This document shows, piece by piece, positions 1 through 8,417 of a stretch of 64,000 nucleotides of DNA. Within the stretch, counting starts at the first letter, position 1. Every line of letters begins with the position of its first letter. The stretch lies in contig NZ_JAMBPR010000025.1 of assembly GCF_024206475.1 (NCBI RefSeq), positions 46,518 to 110,517 on the forward strand, in the 5' to 3' direction. The position numbers were made by a program, and so were the translations under genes. Origin of the DNA: Paraburkholderia sp. CNPSo 3274. Its GTDB lineage: Bacteria > Pseudomonadota > Gammaproteobacteria > Burkholderiales > Burkholderiaceae. The notes beneath the pieces are model-generated. The model did not search any database and was not told the DNA's origin. It worked only from the letters and a program-made list of their open reading frames with translations.

Positions 1-28
1 TTCGCGTTACATGAAGGAAGAAGAATGA
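1..28 (+). CDS. C-terminal tail of an upstream gene, possibly YciB/IspZ septation protein (partial)
   Basis: Only the last eight codons are in the window. One frame reads SRYMKEEE and then stops at the TGA that overlaps the bolA start (ATGA at 25-28). A basic/acidic tail of this kind would fit the cytoplasmic end of a membrane protein. In related Burkholderia genomes, from memory, a YciB/IspZ intracellular septation protein precedes bolA and a parvulin gene. The identity is inference from context, because too little sequence is present to recognise a family. The 4-bp overlap suggests translational coupling with bolA. Confidence 0.35.
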
Positions 29-333
29 GCGACATCTTTCTCAACGCCAGCCCCGCGGAGCGCATGGCGCTGATCGAAACCCGCCTCACCGCGGCGCTTG
101 CCCCCGTTTCCATCGACGTGCGCGACGACAGCGCGCAGCATGCCGGACACGCCGGCGCCGCTGCCGGCGGTCACTATCATGTCACGATCGTTGCGGGCGC
201 ATTCACGGGGAAAGCCCGCGTGGCAAGGCATCGCATGGTGTATGATGCGCTGGCCGAGGCCATGCAGCGCGGCATCCACGCACTCGCGATCACGGCGCTC
301 ACGCCCGAAGAAGCCGCGGCGCTGCCCCGGTAG
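25..333 (+). CDS. bolA: BolA family protein
   Basis: A 102-residue protein of the BolA/IbaG family, small class II KH-like proteins that bind monothiol glutaredoxins and act in iron-sulfur handling and stress-linked morphology. The family core is visible in the stretch KARVARHRMVYDALAEAM (about residues 64-80) followed by GIHALAITALTPEEA, the usual beta strand and helix at the end of the fold. An Ala/Gly/His-rich stretch (about residues 39-50) sits where the variable loop lies. The start follows AAGGAAG at good spacing and overlaps the upstream stop. It is followed 69 bp later by a parvulin gene on the same strand. Family assignment is firm; the physiological role here is not shown. Confidence 0.9.
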   Translation: MSDIFLNASPAERMALIETRLTAALAPVSIDVRDDSAQHAGHAGAAAGGHYHVTIVAGAFTGKARVARHRMVYDALAEAMQRGIHALAITALTPEEAAALPR

Positions 334-402
334 CCCACGTTAGATTTCGACCTGCTTGATCCTTTTGTTCGCCATTTTGGTTCGCCCCGTTAGGACTTTC
401 CG

Positions 403-1182
403 ATGACCTTGAAGAAAACCCATCTTTGGGTGTTGCTGGCTGCGTGCGCGGCGGCTCCCGCCTTTGCGCAGAACATCGCCGTCGTGAACGGCACGCCGAT
501 TCCCAAAGCGCGCGCCGATGCGCTGGTCCAGCAGCTTGTCCAACAAGGCCAGCAGGATTCGCCGCAACTGCAAATGGCGGTACGCGAAGAACTCGTGAAC
601 CGCGAAATCCTCATGCAGGAAGCCATTCGCGAAGGCATTCCGAACAATCCCGATGTGAAGGCGCAAATCGCCGTGGCCCAGCAGACCGTCGTGCTGCGCG
701 CGCTGATTCAGAACTTCGTGAAGAACAACCAGCCGAGCGACGCCGAAGTCAAGGCGCGCTACGACCAGTTGACCAAGGATGCGGGCGGCAGCGAATACCA
801 CCTGCATCACATCCTCGTGGACAACGAGCAGCAGGCCAAGGACCTGATCGCGAAGATCAAGGCTGGCGCCAGCTTCGAAGACCTCGCGAAGCAGTACTCG
901 AAGGACCCGGGCTCGGCCAAGAACGGCGGCGACCTCGACTGGTCCGATCCGAAGGCTTATGTGCCGGAATTCGCGACCGCGGCCACGCACCTGCAAAAAG
1001 GCCAGATGACCGATACGCCGGTGCACACCCAGTTCGGCTGGCACATCATCCGCGTGGACGACATCCGCCCGGTCACGCCGCCGCCGCTCGAGCAGGTGCG
1101 CCCGCAGATCGTCCAGCAGATCCAGCAGGAAAAGCTGCAGGCGTTTGAAGAGAACCTGCGCAAGCAAGCGAAGATTCAGTAA
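403..1182 (+). CDS. Periplasmic parvulin-type peptidylprolyl isomerase
   Basis: A 259-residue secreted PpiC/SurA-like foldase. Residues 1-22 form a signal peptide (basic MTLKKTH, then a hydrophobic stretch ending AFAQ). An N-terminal helical chaperone-like region follows. The parvulin domain spans about residues 130-225, with the typical YHLHHILVDNEQQAKDLIAKIKAG start, a GGDLDW loop and FGWHIIRVDD end. Such proteins isomerise prolyl bonds and assist outer-membrane protein folding in the periplasm. It is shorter than SurA (about 430 residues) and carries a single parvulin domain. A strong hairpin terminator follows at 1208-1242. It lies downstream of bolA on the same strand and may be co-transcribed. 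Confidence 0.92.
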   Translation: MTLKKTHLWVLLAACAAAPAFAQNIAVVNGTPIPKARADALVQQLVQQGQQDSPQLQMAVREELVNREILMQEAIREGIPNNPDVKAQIAVAQQTVVLRALIQNFVKNNQPSDAEVKARYDQLTKDAGGSEYHLHHILVDNEQQAKDLIAKIKAGASFEDLAKQYSKDPGSAKNGGDLDWSDPKAYVPEFATAATHLQKGQMTDTPVHTQFGWHIIRVDDIRPVTPPPLEQVRPQIVQQIQQEKLQAFEENLRKQAKIQ

Positions 1183-1207
1183 GGCTGCGTCGCAGCTGAA
1201 TGCTGTC

Positions 1208-1242
1208 AAAAACCCCGCGACCTTCGAAGGCGCGGGGTTTTT
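1208..1242. terminator. Bidirectional intrinsic terminator
   Basis: AAAAACCCCGCG (1208-1219) pairs with CGCGGGGTTTTT (1231-1242); the intervening CCTTCGAAGG is itself self-complementary. A-tract and T-tract flank both sides, so it can end the parvulin transcript (+) and the convergent Fic gene (-). Confidence 0.9.
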
Positions 1243-1250
1243 GTTTGCGG

Positions 1251-2366
1251 CTACGCGTTGAGCTCGTAGCTCGTGCTGCGCCCGCCACCCTCCGCTTTGC
1301 GCAGCACGCCACGCGCCACCAGGTCGTTGATGTCGCGTAGCGCCGTATCGGACGAACATTTGGCAATCGCCGCCCACTTGCCGCTCGTGAGCTTGCCGTC
1401 GAAGCCATCGAGCAAGCGGTTGAGGAGCTTGACCTGTCGCTCGTTGAACGGCGTCGTGGCCCACTCGCGCCAGAAGCGCGCCTTGGCGAGCACGGCGTCC
1501 AGCGTGATTTGCGCCTGATCGACCGCGCGATGCAGCGCATCGAAGAACCAGGCGAGCCACAGCGTCACATCCATTGAGTTGCGCTGCGTGCGCTCCAGAA
1601 TGTCGTAATAACCTTTGCGCTCCCGCTGAATCTGCGCGGAGAGGCTGTAAAAGCGCTGCGCACTGCCGTCCGCGCGCGCGAGCAGCAAGTCGCCGATCGC
1701 TCTTGCCACGCGGCCATTGCCGTCGTCGAACGGGTGCAGCGTGACGAACCACAAGTGGCCGAGGGCGGCCTTGATCAGCGGCGGTTCTTGCGCCGGGCCG
1801 TTGAGCCAGTCGAGAAAGCGCCGCGTTTCGGCTTCAAGCCGGTTCGCGGGCGGCGCTTCGAAATGCACGCGTTGACGGCCAATCGGCCCCGAGATCACCT
1901 GCATGGGCCCACTCGCATCGTCGCGCCATGCACCGACGTTGATCCGCGATAGGCCCGCGTAGCCCGTAGGAAACAGCGCGGCGTGCCAGCCGAACAAGCG
2001 CTCACGCGTGACCGGCGCGCGGCTGTTGGTGGTCGCGTCGAGCACCATCTCCACCACGCCTTCCACGTGGCGGTCCACCGGTGCAAGCGCCCCGATGTCC
2101 ACGCCCATTCGACGCGCGATGGACGAACGCACAGAGGCGACGTCGAGTTGCTCGCCCTCGATCTCGCTGGTTTTGAGGACGTCCTCCGTCAGGGCTGCGA
2201 GGCTCGCCTGATCGCGCAGCGCGAGGCCGACATCGGCCAGCCTGCCCACCAGCAAGCCTTGGGCGCGGCTGACCTCGGCCATGGGCTCGGCAAGCGCCGC
2301 CAGATCAAAGCGCCACTGAGGCCAGTCGCCGGCTTGCCAGATGTAGGTGTATTCGCCGCTATTCAT
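1251..2366 (-). CDS. Fic/DOC family protein with N-terminal DUF4172-like region and C-terminal winged helix
   Basis: A 371-residue Fic protein, usually an AMP-transferase modifying hydroxyl side chains. The active-site motif HPFDDGNGR is complete at residues 211-219, so the protein should be catalytically competent. TSEIEG at residues 66-71 fits the autoinhibitory [S/T]xxxE[G/N] motif placed N-terminal to the Fic core (class II Fic). The N-terminus (YTYIWQAGDWPQWRFD) resembles the DUF4172 region often fused to Fic. The last ~65 residues (KLLNRLLDGF...RDINDLVARGVLRKAEGGGRSTSYELN) look like a winged helix, suggesting DNA binding. I prefer the ATG at 2366; a GTG at 2399 is in frame but lies within the repeat array. 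No clear Shine-Dalgarno is visible. No antitoxin-like partner is adjacent. Confidence 0.92.
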   Translation of the reverse strand: MNSGEYTYIWQAGDWPQWRFDLAALAEPMAEVSRAQGLLVGRLADVGLALRDQASLAALTEDVLKTSEIEGEQLDVASVRSSIARRMGVDIGALAPVDRHVEGVVEMVLDATTNSRAPVTRERLFGWHAALFPTGYAGLSRINVGAWRDDASGPMQVISGPIGRQRVHFEAPPANRLEAETRRFLDWLNGPAQEPPLIKAALGHLWFVTLHPFDDGNGRVARAIGDLLLARADGSAQRFYSLSAQIQRERKGYYDILERTQRNSMDVTLWLAWFFDALHRAVDQAQITLDAVLAKARFWREWATTPFNERQVKLLNRLLDGFDGKLTSGKWAAIAKCSSDTALRDINDLVARGVLRKAEGGGRSTSYELNA

Positions 2367-2448
2367 GCGGCGATTATGAGACGTATTCGCCGCATACACA
2401 AGTTAATCACCGCAAAAAATGCGGCGATTAACGGCGGTATTCGCCGTA
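2350..2448. promoter_or_regulatory. Array of inverted repeats at the Fic start, probable operator
   Basis: Six copies of a roughly 11-bp element lie in 99 bp. In one orientation: TATTCGCCGC (2350-2359), TATTCGCCGCA (2384-2394), TTAATCACCGCA (2403-2414) and TATTCGCCGTA (2438-2448). In the opposite orientation: TGCGGCGATTA (2366-2376) and TGCGGCGATTAA (2420-2431). The 2403-2414/2420-2431 pair and the 2366-2376/2384-2394 pair are each inverted repeats with one mismatch, and copies recur about every 16-19 bp. ACGGCG/CGCCGT at 2431-2447 adds another dyad. The array covers the Fic start codon and the region where its promoter should be. I infer an operator, perhaps for the winged helix of the Fic protein itself. 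Confidence 0.7.
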
Positions 2449-2472
2449 AGACCTCACCGGTCGGCACGCAAA

Positions 2473-2526
2473 AGGCAAAAACCCCGGCCCGCACTCGCAA
2501 TCGAGGCATGACCGGGGTTTCTGCCT
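2473..2526 (-). terminator. Intrinsic terminator of purL
   Basis: AGGCAAAAACCCCGG (2473-2487) pairs with CCGGGGTTTCTGCCT (2512-2526), 15 bp with one mismatch. Read on the minus strand the stem ends in a T-rich stretch. It lies 49 bp beyond the purL stop and upstream of the Fic repeat array. Confidence 0.75.
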
Positions 2527-2574
2527 GGGCGAGTTGCCCCTGGCGTCAAACGTCCGCGTGGTTCGCCGGGCTCG

Positions 2575-5500
2575 TTAGCCCACCCACTTGCGCGCGTTCT
2601 GGAACGCACGCATCCACGGGCTCGCCTCGCCCCAGGCTTCGGGGTGCCAACTCATCGTCACGGTGCGCTGCACGCGCTCGGCGTGCGGCATGAGCACGGT
2701 GAAGCGGCCATCGGGCGTCGTGACCGACGTGATGCCTTGCGGCGAGCCATTCGGATTGAACGGGTAGGCCTCGGTAGCCTGGGCGTGATGGTCGACGTAG
2801 CGCATCGCCACGGCGACCTTCGAGATGTCGCCCTGCTGCGAGAAGTCCGCGAAACCTTCGCCGTGCGCGACCGCCACCGGAATGCGCGAGCCTTCCATGC
2901 CGTTGAAGAAGATCGACGGCGAGCCCTGCACTTCCACCAGCGAGAAGCGCGCTTCGAACTGCTCCGACTTGTTGCGCGTGAACTTCGGCCAGGCTTGCGC
3001 GCCCGGGATCATGGAGGCGAGGCTCGACATCATCTGGCAGCCGTTGCAGATACCGAGCGCAAACGTGTCCTGACGCGCAAAGAACGCTGCGAACATGTCC
3101 GCGAGCTTCGCATTGAAGCGGATCGTCTTGGCCCAGCCTTCGCCCGCGCCCAGCACGTCGCCGTACGAGAAGCCGCCGCAGGCCACCGCGCCCGCGAAGT
3201 CGGCGAGCGTGGCGCGGCCTTCGAGCAGGTCGCTCATGTGGACATCGTGCGCATCGAACCCGGCGCGGTCGAACGCGTACGCGGTTTCGAGGTGCGAGTT
3301 CACGCCTTGCTCGCGCAGGATCGCCACGCGCGGACGCGTCCCCTTGCCGATGAACGGCGCAGCGATGTCCTCGGCCGGATCGAACGTGAGATGCGGCTGC
3401 ATGCCGGGATCGGCGGCGTCGAGGAGTGCGTCGTATTCGGAATCGGCGCACGCGGGGTTGTCGCGCAGGCGCGCAATGCGCCAGCTCACTTCGCTCCACA
3501 CGCGTTGCAGCTCCGAACGCGGCGCTGCGTAGATGCGCTTCGCGTCACGGTAGACTTCGATCGAGTCGCGCGGGTTCAGCGTGCCGATCACGTGCGAGCA
3601 GACCGACAGACCGTGCGTGCGCAGCACCGCCATCACGGCATCGCGCTGCTGTGCGGGCACCTGGATCACCGCGCCGAGTTCTTCGGAGAAGAGCGCGCGC
3701 AGCGTGCGGTCTTCGCGGCGGCCGCTCGTCTGCTTCGCCCAGTCCTTGGCGTCGCCGTAATCGGATTCGTGCTCGCTGTCGAGCGTGAGCATGTCCACGT
3801 TCAGCGACACGCCCGTGTGACCCGCGAAGGCCATTTCGCAGACCGTCGCCCACAGGCCGCCGTCCGAGCGGTCGTGGTACGCGAGCAGTTGCTCGTTCGC
3901 GTTCAGTTGCTGGATGGCCGTGAAGAACTGCTTGAGGTCTTCGGCGTTGTCCACGTCGGGCACCGCGTCGCCGACCTGCTGCGTGACCTGCGCGAAGATG
4001 CTGCCGCCCATGCGGTTCTTGCCGCGGCCCAGATCGATCGCGATCAGCACAGACTCGCCCACTTCGTCGACGCGGCGCAGTTGCGGCGTGAGGTGGCGGC
4101 GCACGTCGTCGACCGGCGCGAACGCCGAGATGATGAGCGAAACCGGCGCGACCACTTCCTTCGCCACGCCTTCCTCGTTCCACTTCGTGCGCATGGAGAG
4201 CGAATCCTTGCCCACTGGAATGCCGATGCCAAGCGCCGGGCATAGCTCCATGCCGATCGCCTTCACGGTGTCGTACAGGGCGGCGTCTTCGCCCGGTGCG
4301 CCGCACGCGGCCATCCAGTTCGCGGAGAGCTTGAGCTTGTCGAGCGACAGGATGGGCGCGCTGGCGATGTTGGTGATCGCCTCGCCCACGGCCATGCGGC
4401 CCGATGCGGGCGCATCGATCACGGCGAGCGGCGTGCGTTCGGCCATCGTCATCGCTTCGCCCTTGTAGCCGGCGTAGTCGAGCGCGGTGATCGCGCAGTC
4501 GGCCACCGGCACCTGCCAGGGGCCGACCATCTGGTCGCGCACCGTCGTGCCGCCCACCGAGCGGTCGCCGATGGTGATGAGGAACGACTTGCTGCCCACG
4601 GTCGGGTGGCGCAGCACGCTCTTCGCGACTTCGTCGAACGAGACGCCCGTGACTTCGACCGGCGCGAGCGGCACGCTCGCGTGCTCGACGTTGCGGTGCA
4701 TGCGCGGCGGCTTGCCGAGCAGGATGTCCATCGGCATGTCGACGGGCTGGTGGCCGCCGTTGGCCGCGAGCGCCTGCTCGTCGGTGTCGATGAGCTTCAG
4801 GTCGCGCGCGTCGGTCGCGACGCCCACGACGGCGAACGGGCAGCGCTCACGCTCGCAGATCGCCTGGAACTCCGCCAGATCGGCGGGGGCGATCGCGAGG
4901 ACGTAACGCTCCTGCGATTCGTTCGACCAGATTTCGCGCGGCGAAAGACCCGTCTCTTCGAGCTGCACCTTGCGCAGTTCGAAGCGCGCGCCCTTGTCAG
5001 CGCCGTCGACGAGTTCCGGGAAGGCGTTGGAAAGGCCGCCCGCGCCCACGTCGTGAATGCTCAGGATCGGGTTGCGCTCGCCCAGTTGCCAGCACGAATT
5101 GATGACTTCCTGCGCGCGACGCTCGATTTCCGGGTTGCCGCGCTGAACCGAGTCGAAGTCGAGTTCGGCCGTGTTGGTACCGGTGGCCATCGAGCTGGCC
5201 GCGCCGCCGCCCATGCCAATGCGCATGCCCGGACCGCCGATCTGGACGAGCAGCGTGCCCGCAGGCAGGTCGTGCTTGTGCGTGTGTTGCGCGCTGATGT
5301 TGCCGATGCCGCCCGCGATCATGATCGGCTTGTGGTAGCCGCGCACGGTGCCCGCAACATTCTGCTCGTAGGTGCGGAAATAGCCGCCGAGGTTCGGCCG
5401 GCCGAATTCGTTGTTGAACGCGGCGCCGCCGAGCGGGCCGTCGATCATGATTTGCAGCGGCGAAGCGATGCGGTCCGGGCGGCCATAGGCGCCCTGCGTG

Positions 5501-6660
5501 TCGGCGGGATTGCGCAGCGTGAGCGGCACGGCCGCGTCGCGGGCGTCTTCCCATGCTTCGCGCGCGTCGGGCAGATCGAGGTTCGAAACCGTGAAGCCCG
5601 TGAGGCCGGCCTTCGGGCGCGCGCCGCGGCCCGTCGCGCCTTCGTCGCGGATTTCGCCGCCCGAGCCCGTTGCCGCGCCCGCGAACGGCGAGATCGCGGT
5701 GGGGTGGTTGTGCGTCTCCACCTTCATCAGCGTGTGCGTGAGTTCGGTGTGGCGGCCGTAACGTTCACCCGGCTCGCCAGGCGTGCCGTCGGCGTTGTGC
5801 TTGCGCGGGAACCAGCGCTCCGCGACCGCGCCTTCCATGATCGACGAGTTGTCCGAGTACGCGACGATCGTGCCCTGCGGGCTGATCTTCTCGGTGTTGC
5901 GGATCATCGCGAAGAGCGACATATCCTGATCCTGGCCGTCGATCGTCCAGTTCGCGTTGAAGATCTTGTGGCGGCAGTGCTCGCTGTTGGCCTGCGCGAA
6001 CATCATCAGCTCGACGTCGGTCGGGTTGCGCTCGAGCTTCTTGAAGTTGTCGACGAGGTAGTCGATTTCATCGTCGGCGAGCGCGAGGCCCAGTTCGCCG
6101 TTGGCCGCCTCCAGCGCCGCACGGCCGTGGCCGAGCACGTCGACAGTCTGCATCGGACGGGCCGGCAGTTCGTCGAACAGATGCAGCGCCGCGCCGCGCG
6201 AAGCCGCCACGCTTTCCGTCATGCGGTCGTGCAGTGCCGCGGCGACAGCGGCGTGCGCCTCGTCCGAAAGTGTCTTCTTGCCACCGAGCAGGCCCGACTT
6301 GAGCACCACGGTGTATTCGACGCCGCGCTCGATGCGGCGCACCTGCTCGAGGCCGCAATGGTGCGCGATGTCCGTGGCCTTGCTCGCCCACGGCGACACC
6401 GTGCCAAAGCGCGGCACGACGAGGAACGTGAGCGCGCTGCCGCGCTCCTGCGGAGCCGCGAATGGCGCGCCGTAGTGCATCAGCGCTTCGATCTTCGCGC
6501 TGTCGTCAGCGGAAAGCTGCGCGGCCGAGTTGACGAAATGCAGATACTGGCCGTACACGCCGACGATGTTGGCGTCGATACGCTGAAGCGTCTCGAGCAG
6601 GCGGGTCTGACGGAAGTCGGAAAGGGCCGAAGCGCCGGGGAAACACGAGAAGTGGGCCAT
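2575..6660 (-). CDS. purL: Phosphoribosylformylglycinamidine synthase
   Basis: The large single-chain FGAM synthase (1361 residues; E. coli PurL is about 1295). It converts FGAR, glutamine and ATP to FGAM in step four of purine biosynthesis in the cytosol. The N-terminal region (about residues 1-220) is the PurS-like and linker part. The FGAM synthetase halves follow, with FAQANSEHCRHKIFNANW and KVETHNHPTAISPF typical of the first AIR-synthase-like domain. The C-terminal class I glutamine amidotransferase domain begins near residue 1080; its nucleophile is Cys1205 in LGICNGCQMM, and SWHPEAWGE near the end carries the catalytic His and Glu. The gene is monocistronic, ended by a hairpin at 2473-2526, with a good TATAAT-type -10 at 6784-6789. 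No purine riboswitch is apparent in the leader. Confidence 0.98.
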   Translation of the reverse strand: MAHFSCFPGASALSDFRQTRLLETLQRIDANIVGVYGQYLHFVNSAAQLSADDSAKIEALMHYGAPFAAPQERGSALTFLVVPRFGTVSPWASKATDIAHHCGLEQVRRIERGVEYTVVLKSGLLGGKKTLSDEAHAAVAAALHDRMTESVAASRGAALHLFDELPARPMQTVDVLGHGRAALEAANGELGLALADDEIDYLVDNFKKLERNPTDVELMMFAQANSEHCRHKIFNANWTIDGQDQDMSLFAMIRNTEKISPQGTIVAYSDNSSIMEGAVAERWFPRKHNADGTPGEPGERYGRHTELTHTLMKVETHNHPTAISPFAGAATGSGGEIRDEGATGRGARPKAGLTGFTVSNLDLPDAREAWEDARDAAVPLTLRNPADTQGAYGRPDRIASPLQIMIDGPLGGAAFNNEFGRPNLGGYFRTYEQNVAGTVRGYHKPIMIAGGIGNISAQHTHKHDLPAGTLLVQIGGPGMRIGMGGGAASSMATGTNTAELDFDSVQRGNPEIERRAQEVINSCWQLGERNPILSIHDVGAGGLSNAFPELVDGADKGARFELRKVQLEETGLSPREIWSNESQERYVLAIAPADLAEFQAICERERCPFAVVGVATDARDLKLIDTDEQALAANGGHQPVDMPMDILLGKPPRMHRNVEHASVPLAPVEVTGVSFDEVAKSVLRHPTVGSKSFLITIGDRSVGGTTVRDQMVGPWQVPVADCAITALDYAGYKGEAMTMAERTPLAVIDAPASGRMAVGEAITNIASAPILSLDKLKLSANWMAACGAPGEDAALYDTVKAIGMELCPALGIGIPVGKDSLSMRTKWNEEGVAKEVVAPVSLIISAFAPVDDVRRHLTPQLRRVDEVGESVLIAIDLGRGKNRMGGSIFAQVTQQVGDAVPDVDNAEDLKQFFTAIQQLNANEQLLAYHDRSDGGLWATVCEMAFAGHTGVSLNVDMLTLDSEHESDYGDAKDWAKQTSGRREDRTLRALFSEELGAVIQVPAQQRDAVMAVLRTHGLSVCSHVIGTLNPRDSIEVYRDAKRIYAAPRSELQRVWSEVSWRIARLRDNPACADSEYDALLDAADPGMQPHLTFDPAEDIAAPFIGKGTRPRVAILREQGVNSHLETAYAFDRAGFDAHDVHMSDLLEGRATLADFAGAVACGGFSYGDVLGAGEGWAKTIRFNAKLADMFAAFFARQDTFALGICNGCQMMSSLASMIPGAQAWPKFTRNKSEQFEARFSLVEVQGSPSIFFNGMEGSRIPVAVAHGEGFADFSQQGDISKVAVAMRYVDHHAQATEAYPFNPNGSPQGITSVTTPDGRFTVLMPHAERVQRTVTMSWHPEAWGEASPWMRAFQNARKWVG

Positions 6661-6783
6661 GGACTGGGGCGTTGCGTCGAGGTTGCGTCAGAGTTGCGTC
6701 GCGGCTTCGCCTCGCGCGAAACACGTCGCAAGGTGGCGATGCGTCGCGCGGGGATGGCGACGGTCAGGCGAAGGGAGACCGCG

Positions 6784-6789
6784 ATTATA
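6784..6789 (-). promoter_or_regulatory. Likely -10 element of purL
   Basis: The minus strand reads TATAAT exactly, about 125 bp upstream of the purL ATG. No convincing -35 hexamer stands at 16-18 bp, so activator help or a weak -35 is possible. Confidence 0.5.
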
Positions 6790-6881
6790 ACCCGGAAGGC
6801 CTGTCCTGACCGCCCCGGCGGCCACGCGGGACGCGTGTGACAACCCGGCCTCGCGCATGGCGACGCGGACGCTTTCGCTGC

Positions 6882-6887
6882 TATGAT
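6882..6887 (+). promoter_or_regulatory. Possible -10 element for the DadA-like gene
   Basis: TATGAT, 115 bp before the chosen start at 7002. No good -35 at standard spacing. The identical 13-base context GCTATGATTGCGC occurs upstream of mscL, which slightly supports a promoter role. Confidence 0.35.
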
Positions 6888-7001
6888 TGCGCGTTTCGTC
6901 TGATCGGCGCACCCGGGCATGGGTTCGGCGCGCCGCACGCCCCACCTTCGGCAGGACGCCCTCACCCGAGCGCGCGCCACCTGCCTGCAGATCGTATCGT
7001 C

Positions 7002-8297
7002 ATGGATGTCATCGTCATCGGCGGCGGAATCGCCGGCATCGCTACCGCCTGGCAGCTGCGCGCGGCCGGGCATCGCGTCTGCGTGATCGAACGCCACGCC
7101 ACTGTCGCGCAAGGCGCGACCTACGGCCATAGCGGCATTGCGCTGCCCACGCCGCTCGACGTCTGGTTCGGCCCCACCTTCCTGCGCAATGGCCGTCAAT
7201 CGTCCGGCGGCGTGATCAGCAAGACGGGTTGGCGCGGACCGGCGCACGGTTTCGTCAAACGCCTCGCCACGCTGCACGGCTCCGAGGCGTTCGCCGAACG
7301 CTACGCGCACTTGCGCCCGCTCATCGAGTCGGCGCAAGCGGCGCTCGCCGACATCGACGCGCGCTTCCAGCTCGACTACGAGCAGCGCGACGGCCTGCTC
7401 TACCTCGTGCGCGGCAACGACGAATGGTCTCTCACGCAACCGGCCCTCGAGCTGCTGCGCCGCTTCGAGACGCCGCATCACGCGCTTTCGCCCGCGGAAT
7501 GCGTGGCTTTCGACCATGCCATCCCCGCCGATCCGCCGTTTGCGGGCGGCGTGCGCTTCGAGACCGGCCGGGTAGCCAACTGCCCGCTCTTCGTGAAGCT
7601 GCTCAAGCAGGTGCTCGACGCCCAGGGTGGCGTGCAGTTCGAGATGAGCCGCGAGGTCAGCGCGATCCGCCTGGAAGACCGGCGCGCGGCGGTGGAACTC
7701 GCGCCGCCTGCGCACGAAGCGGGCCGCTCGCGCGACGTCGAGGTGATCTCGGGCGACGCCGTCGTCGTCGCCGCGGGCGCGCAAACGCCGCAGCTTCTCG
7801 CGCCGCTCGGCCTCAAGATGCCGTTCTATCCGCTGCGCATGCACACGCTCAATTCGCCGGTGGCGCACGAGGAATGCGTGCCGCAGACCACGATCGTCGA
7901 TGCGGGCAAGCGCATCGCCATCGCGCGCATGAATCACCGGCTGCGCATCTCGGGCGCCGCCGTGCTGCTGCGCGCGCAGGAAGTCGATGACGCGCTGCCA
8001 GAAGCGCTCACCGAAGGCGCCCTCGCGCTGCTGGGCGAGGCGTCGCGCGACTGGGCGCCGGGCGCCGCGCGCATTTCGGCCGCGCTCGCCTGGGAAGGCA
8101 TGAAGCTGCTTTCCGCCGACGGCCTGCCGGCGGTCGGCAGCGTGAGCCATCCGCGCCTGTTCGTCAACGCGGGCCACGGGCCGGCAGGCTGGGCGCTTTC
8201 GCTCGGCTCGGCGCGTCTCATCGCCCAGCAGATCTCCAACACGACGCCTGACCTGCCTGCCGATACCATCAAGGCGCTCTCGCCGGGCCGCGATTGA
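7002..8297 (+). CDS. FAD-dependent D-amino acid dehydrogenase-like oxidoreductase
   Basis: A 431-residue DAO-fold flavoprotein. The ATG at 7002 starts directly at the dinucleotide-binding strand MDVIVIGGGIAGIATAWQL (GxGxxG), followed by the Glu-ending second strand VCVIER. The length matches DadA (about 430). The C-terminus (WEGMKLLSADGLPAVGSV, then NAGHGPAGWALSLGSARLIAQQI) is the second half of the FAD-binding domain and is typical of DadA-like enzymes, which deaminate D-amino acids at the membrane and pass electrons to quinone. The substrate cannot be read from sequence, and a related amine or opine oxidation is possible. The next gene on the same strand begins 120 bp downstream. The protein is not coupled to an alanine racemase gene here. 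Confidence 0.82.
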   Translation: MDVIVIGGGIAGIATAWQLRAAGHRVCVIERHATVAQGATYGHSGIALPTPLDVWFGPTFLRNGRQSSGGVISKTGWRGPAHGFVKRLATLHGSEAFAERYAHLRPLIESAQAALADIDARFQLDYEQRDGLLYLVRGNDEWSLTQPALELLRRFETPHHALSPAECVAFDHAIPADPPFAGGVRFETGRVANCPLFVKLLKQVLDAQGGVQFEMSREVSAIRLEDRRAAVELAPPAHEAGRSRDVEVISGDAVVVAAGAQTPQLLAPLGLKMPFYPLRMHTLNSPVAHEECVPQTTIVDAGKRIAIARMNHRLRISGAAVLLRAQEVDDALPEALTEGALALLGEASRDWAPGAARISAALAWEGMKLLSADGLPAVGSVSHPRLFVNAGHGPAGWALSLGSARLIAQQISNTTPDLPADTIKALSPGRD

Positions 8298-8417
8298 GCG
8301 GCGCTCGCGCGTGTGGCGTTGCCGCGCGAGTGTGCCGGTCCACCGCGCTCCTGAGGCGTGCCGTCTGAGGGCTCGCTCGGGTATCGTTGCGATGTCGCCT
8401 CTCAGGACCGCATCGTC

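Larger units (their letters stand above)
6661..7001. other. Divergent intergenic region purL / DadA-like gene
   Basis: 341 bp without a credible gene. It holds the purL -10 at 6784-6789 on the minus strand and a TATGAT -10-like hexamer at 6882-6887 on the plus strand (within GCTATGATTGCGC, a string also found before mscL). I see no riboswitch or large dyad. Confidence 0.6.

Noticed and set aside
1251..2448. Toxin-antitoxin module with an adjacent antitoxin for the Fic gene
   Set aside because: No small HTH or antitoxin ORF lies next to the Fic gene; neighbours are a parvulin and purL.
6880..6892. Shared 13-base string GCTATGATTGCGC before the DadA-like gene and mscL (42423-42435) as a regulon site
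   Set aside because: It contains a plain TATGAT -10; two copies with no dyad symmetry are more simply explained as similar promoters.
6661..7001. Purine riboswitch upstream of purL
   Set aside because: The leader shows no recognisable three-way-junction pattern or terminator-antiterminator pair on the minus strand.
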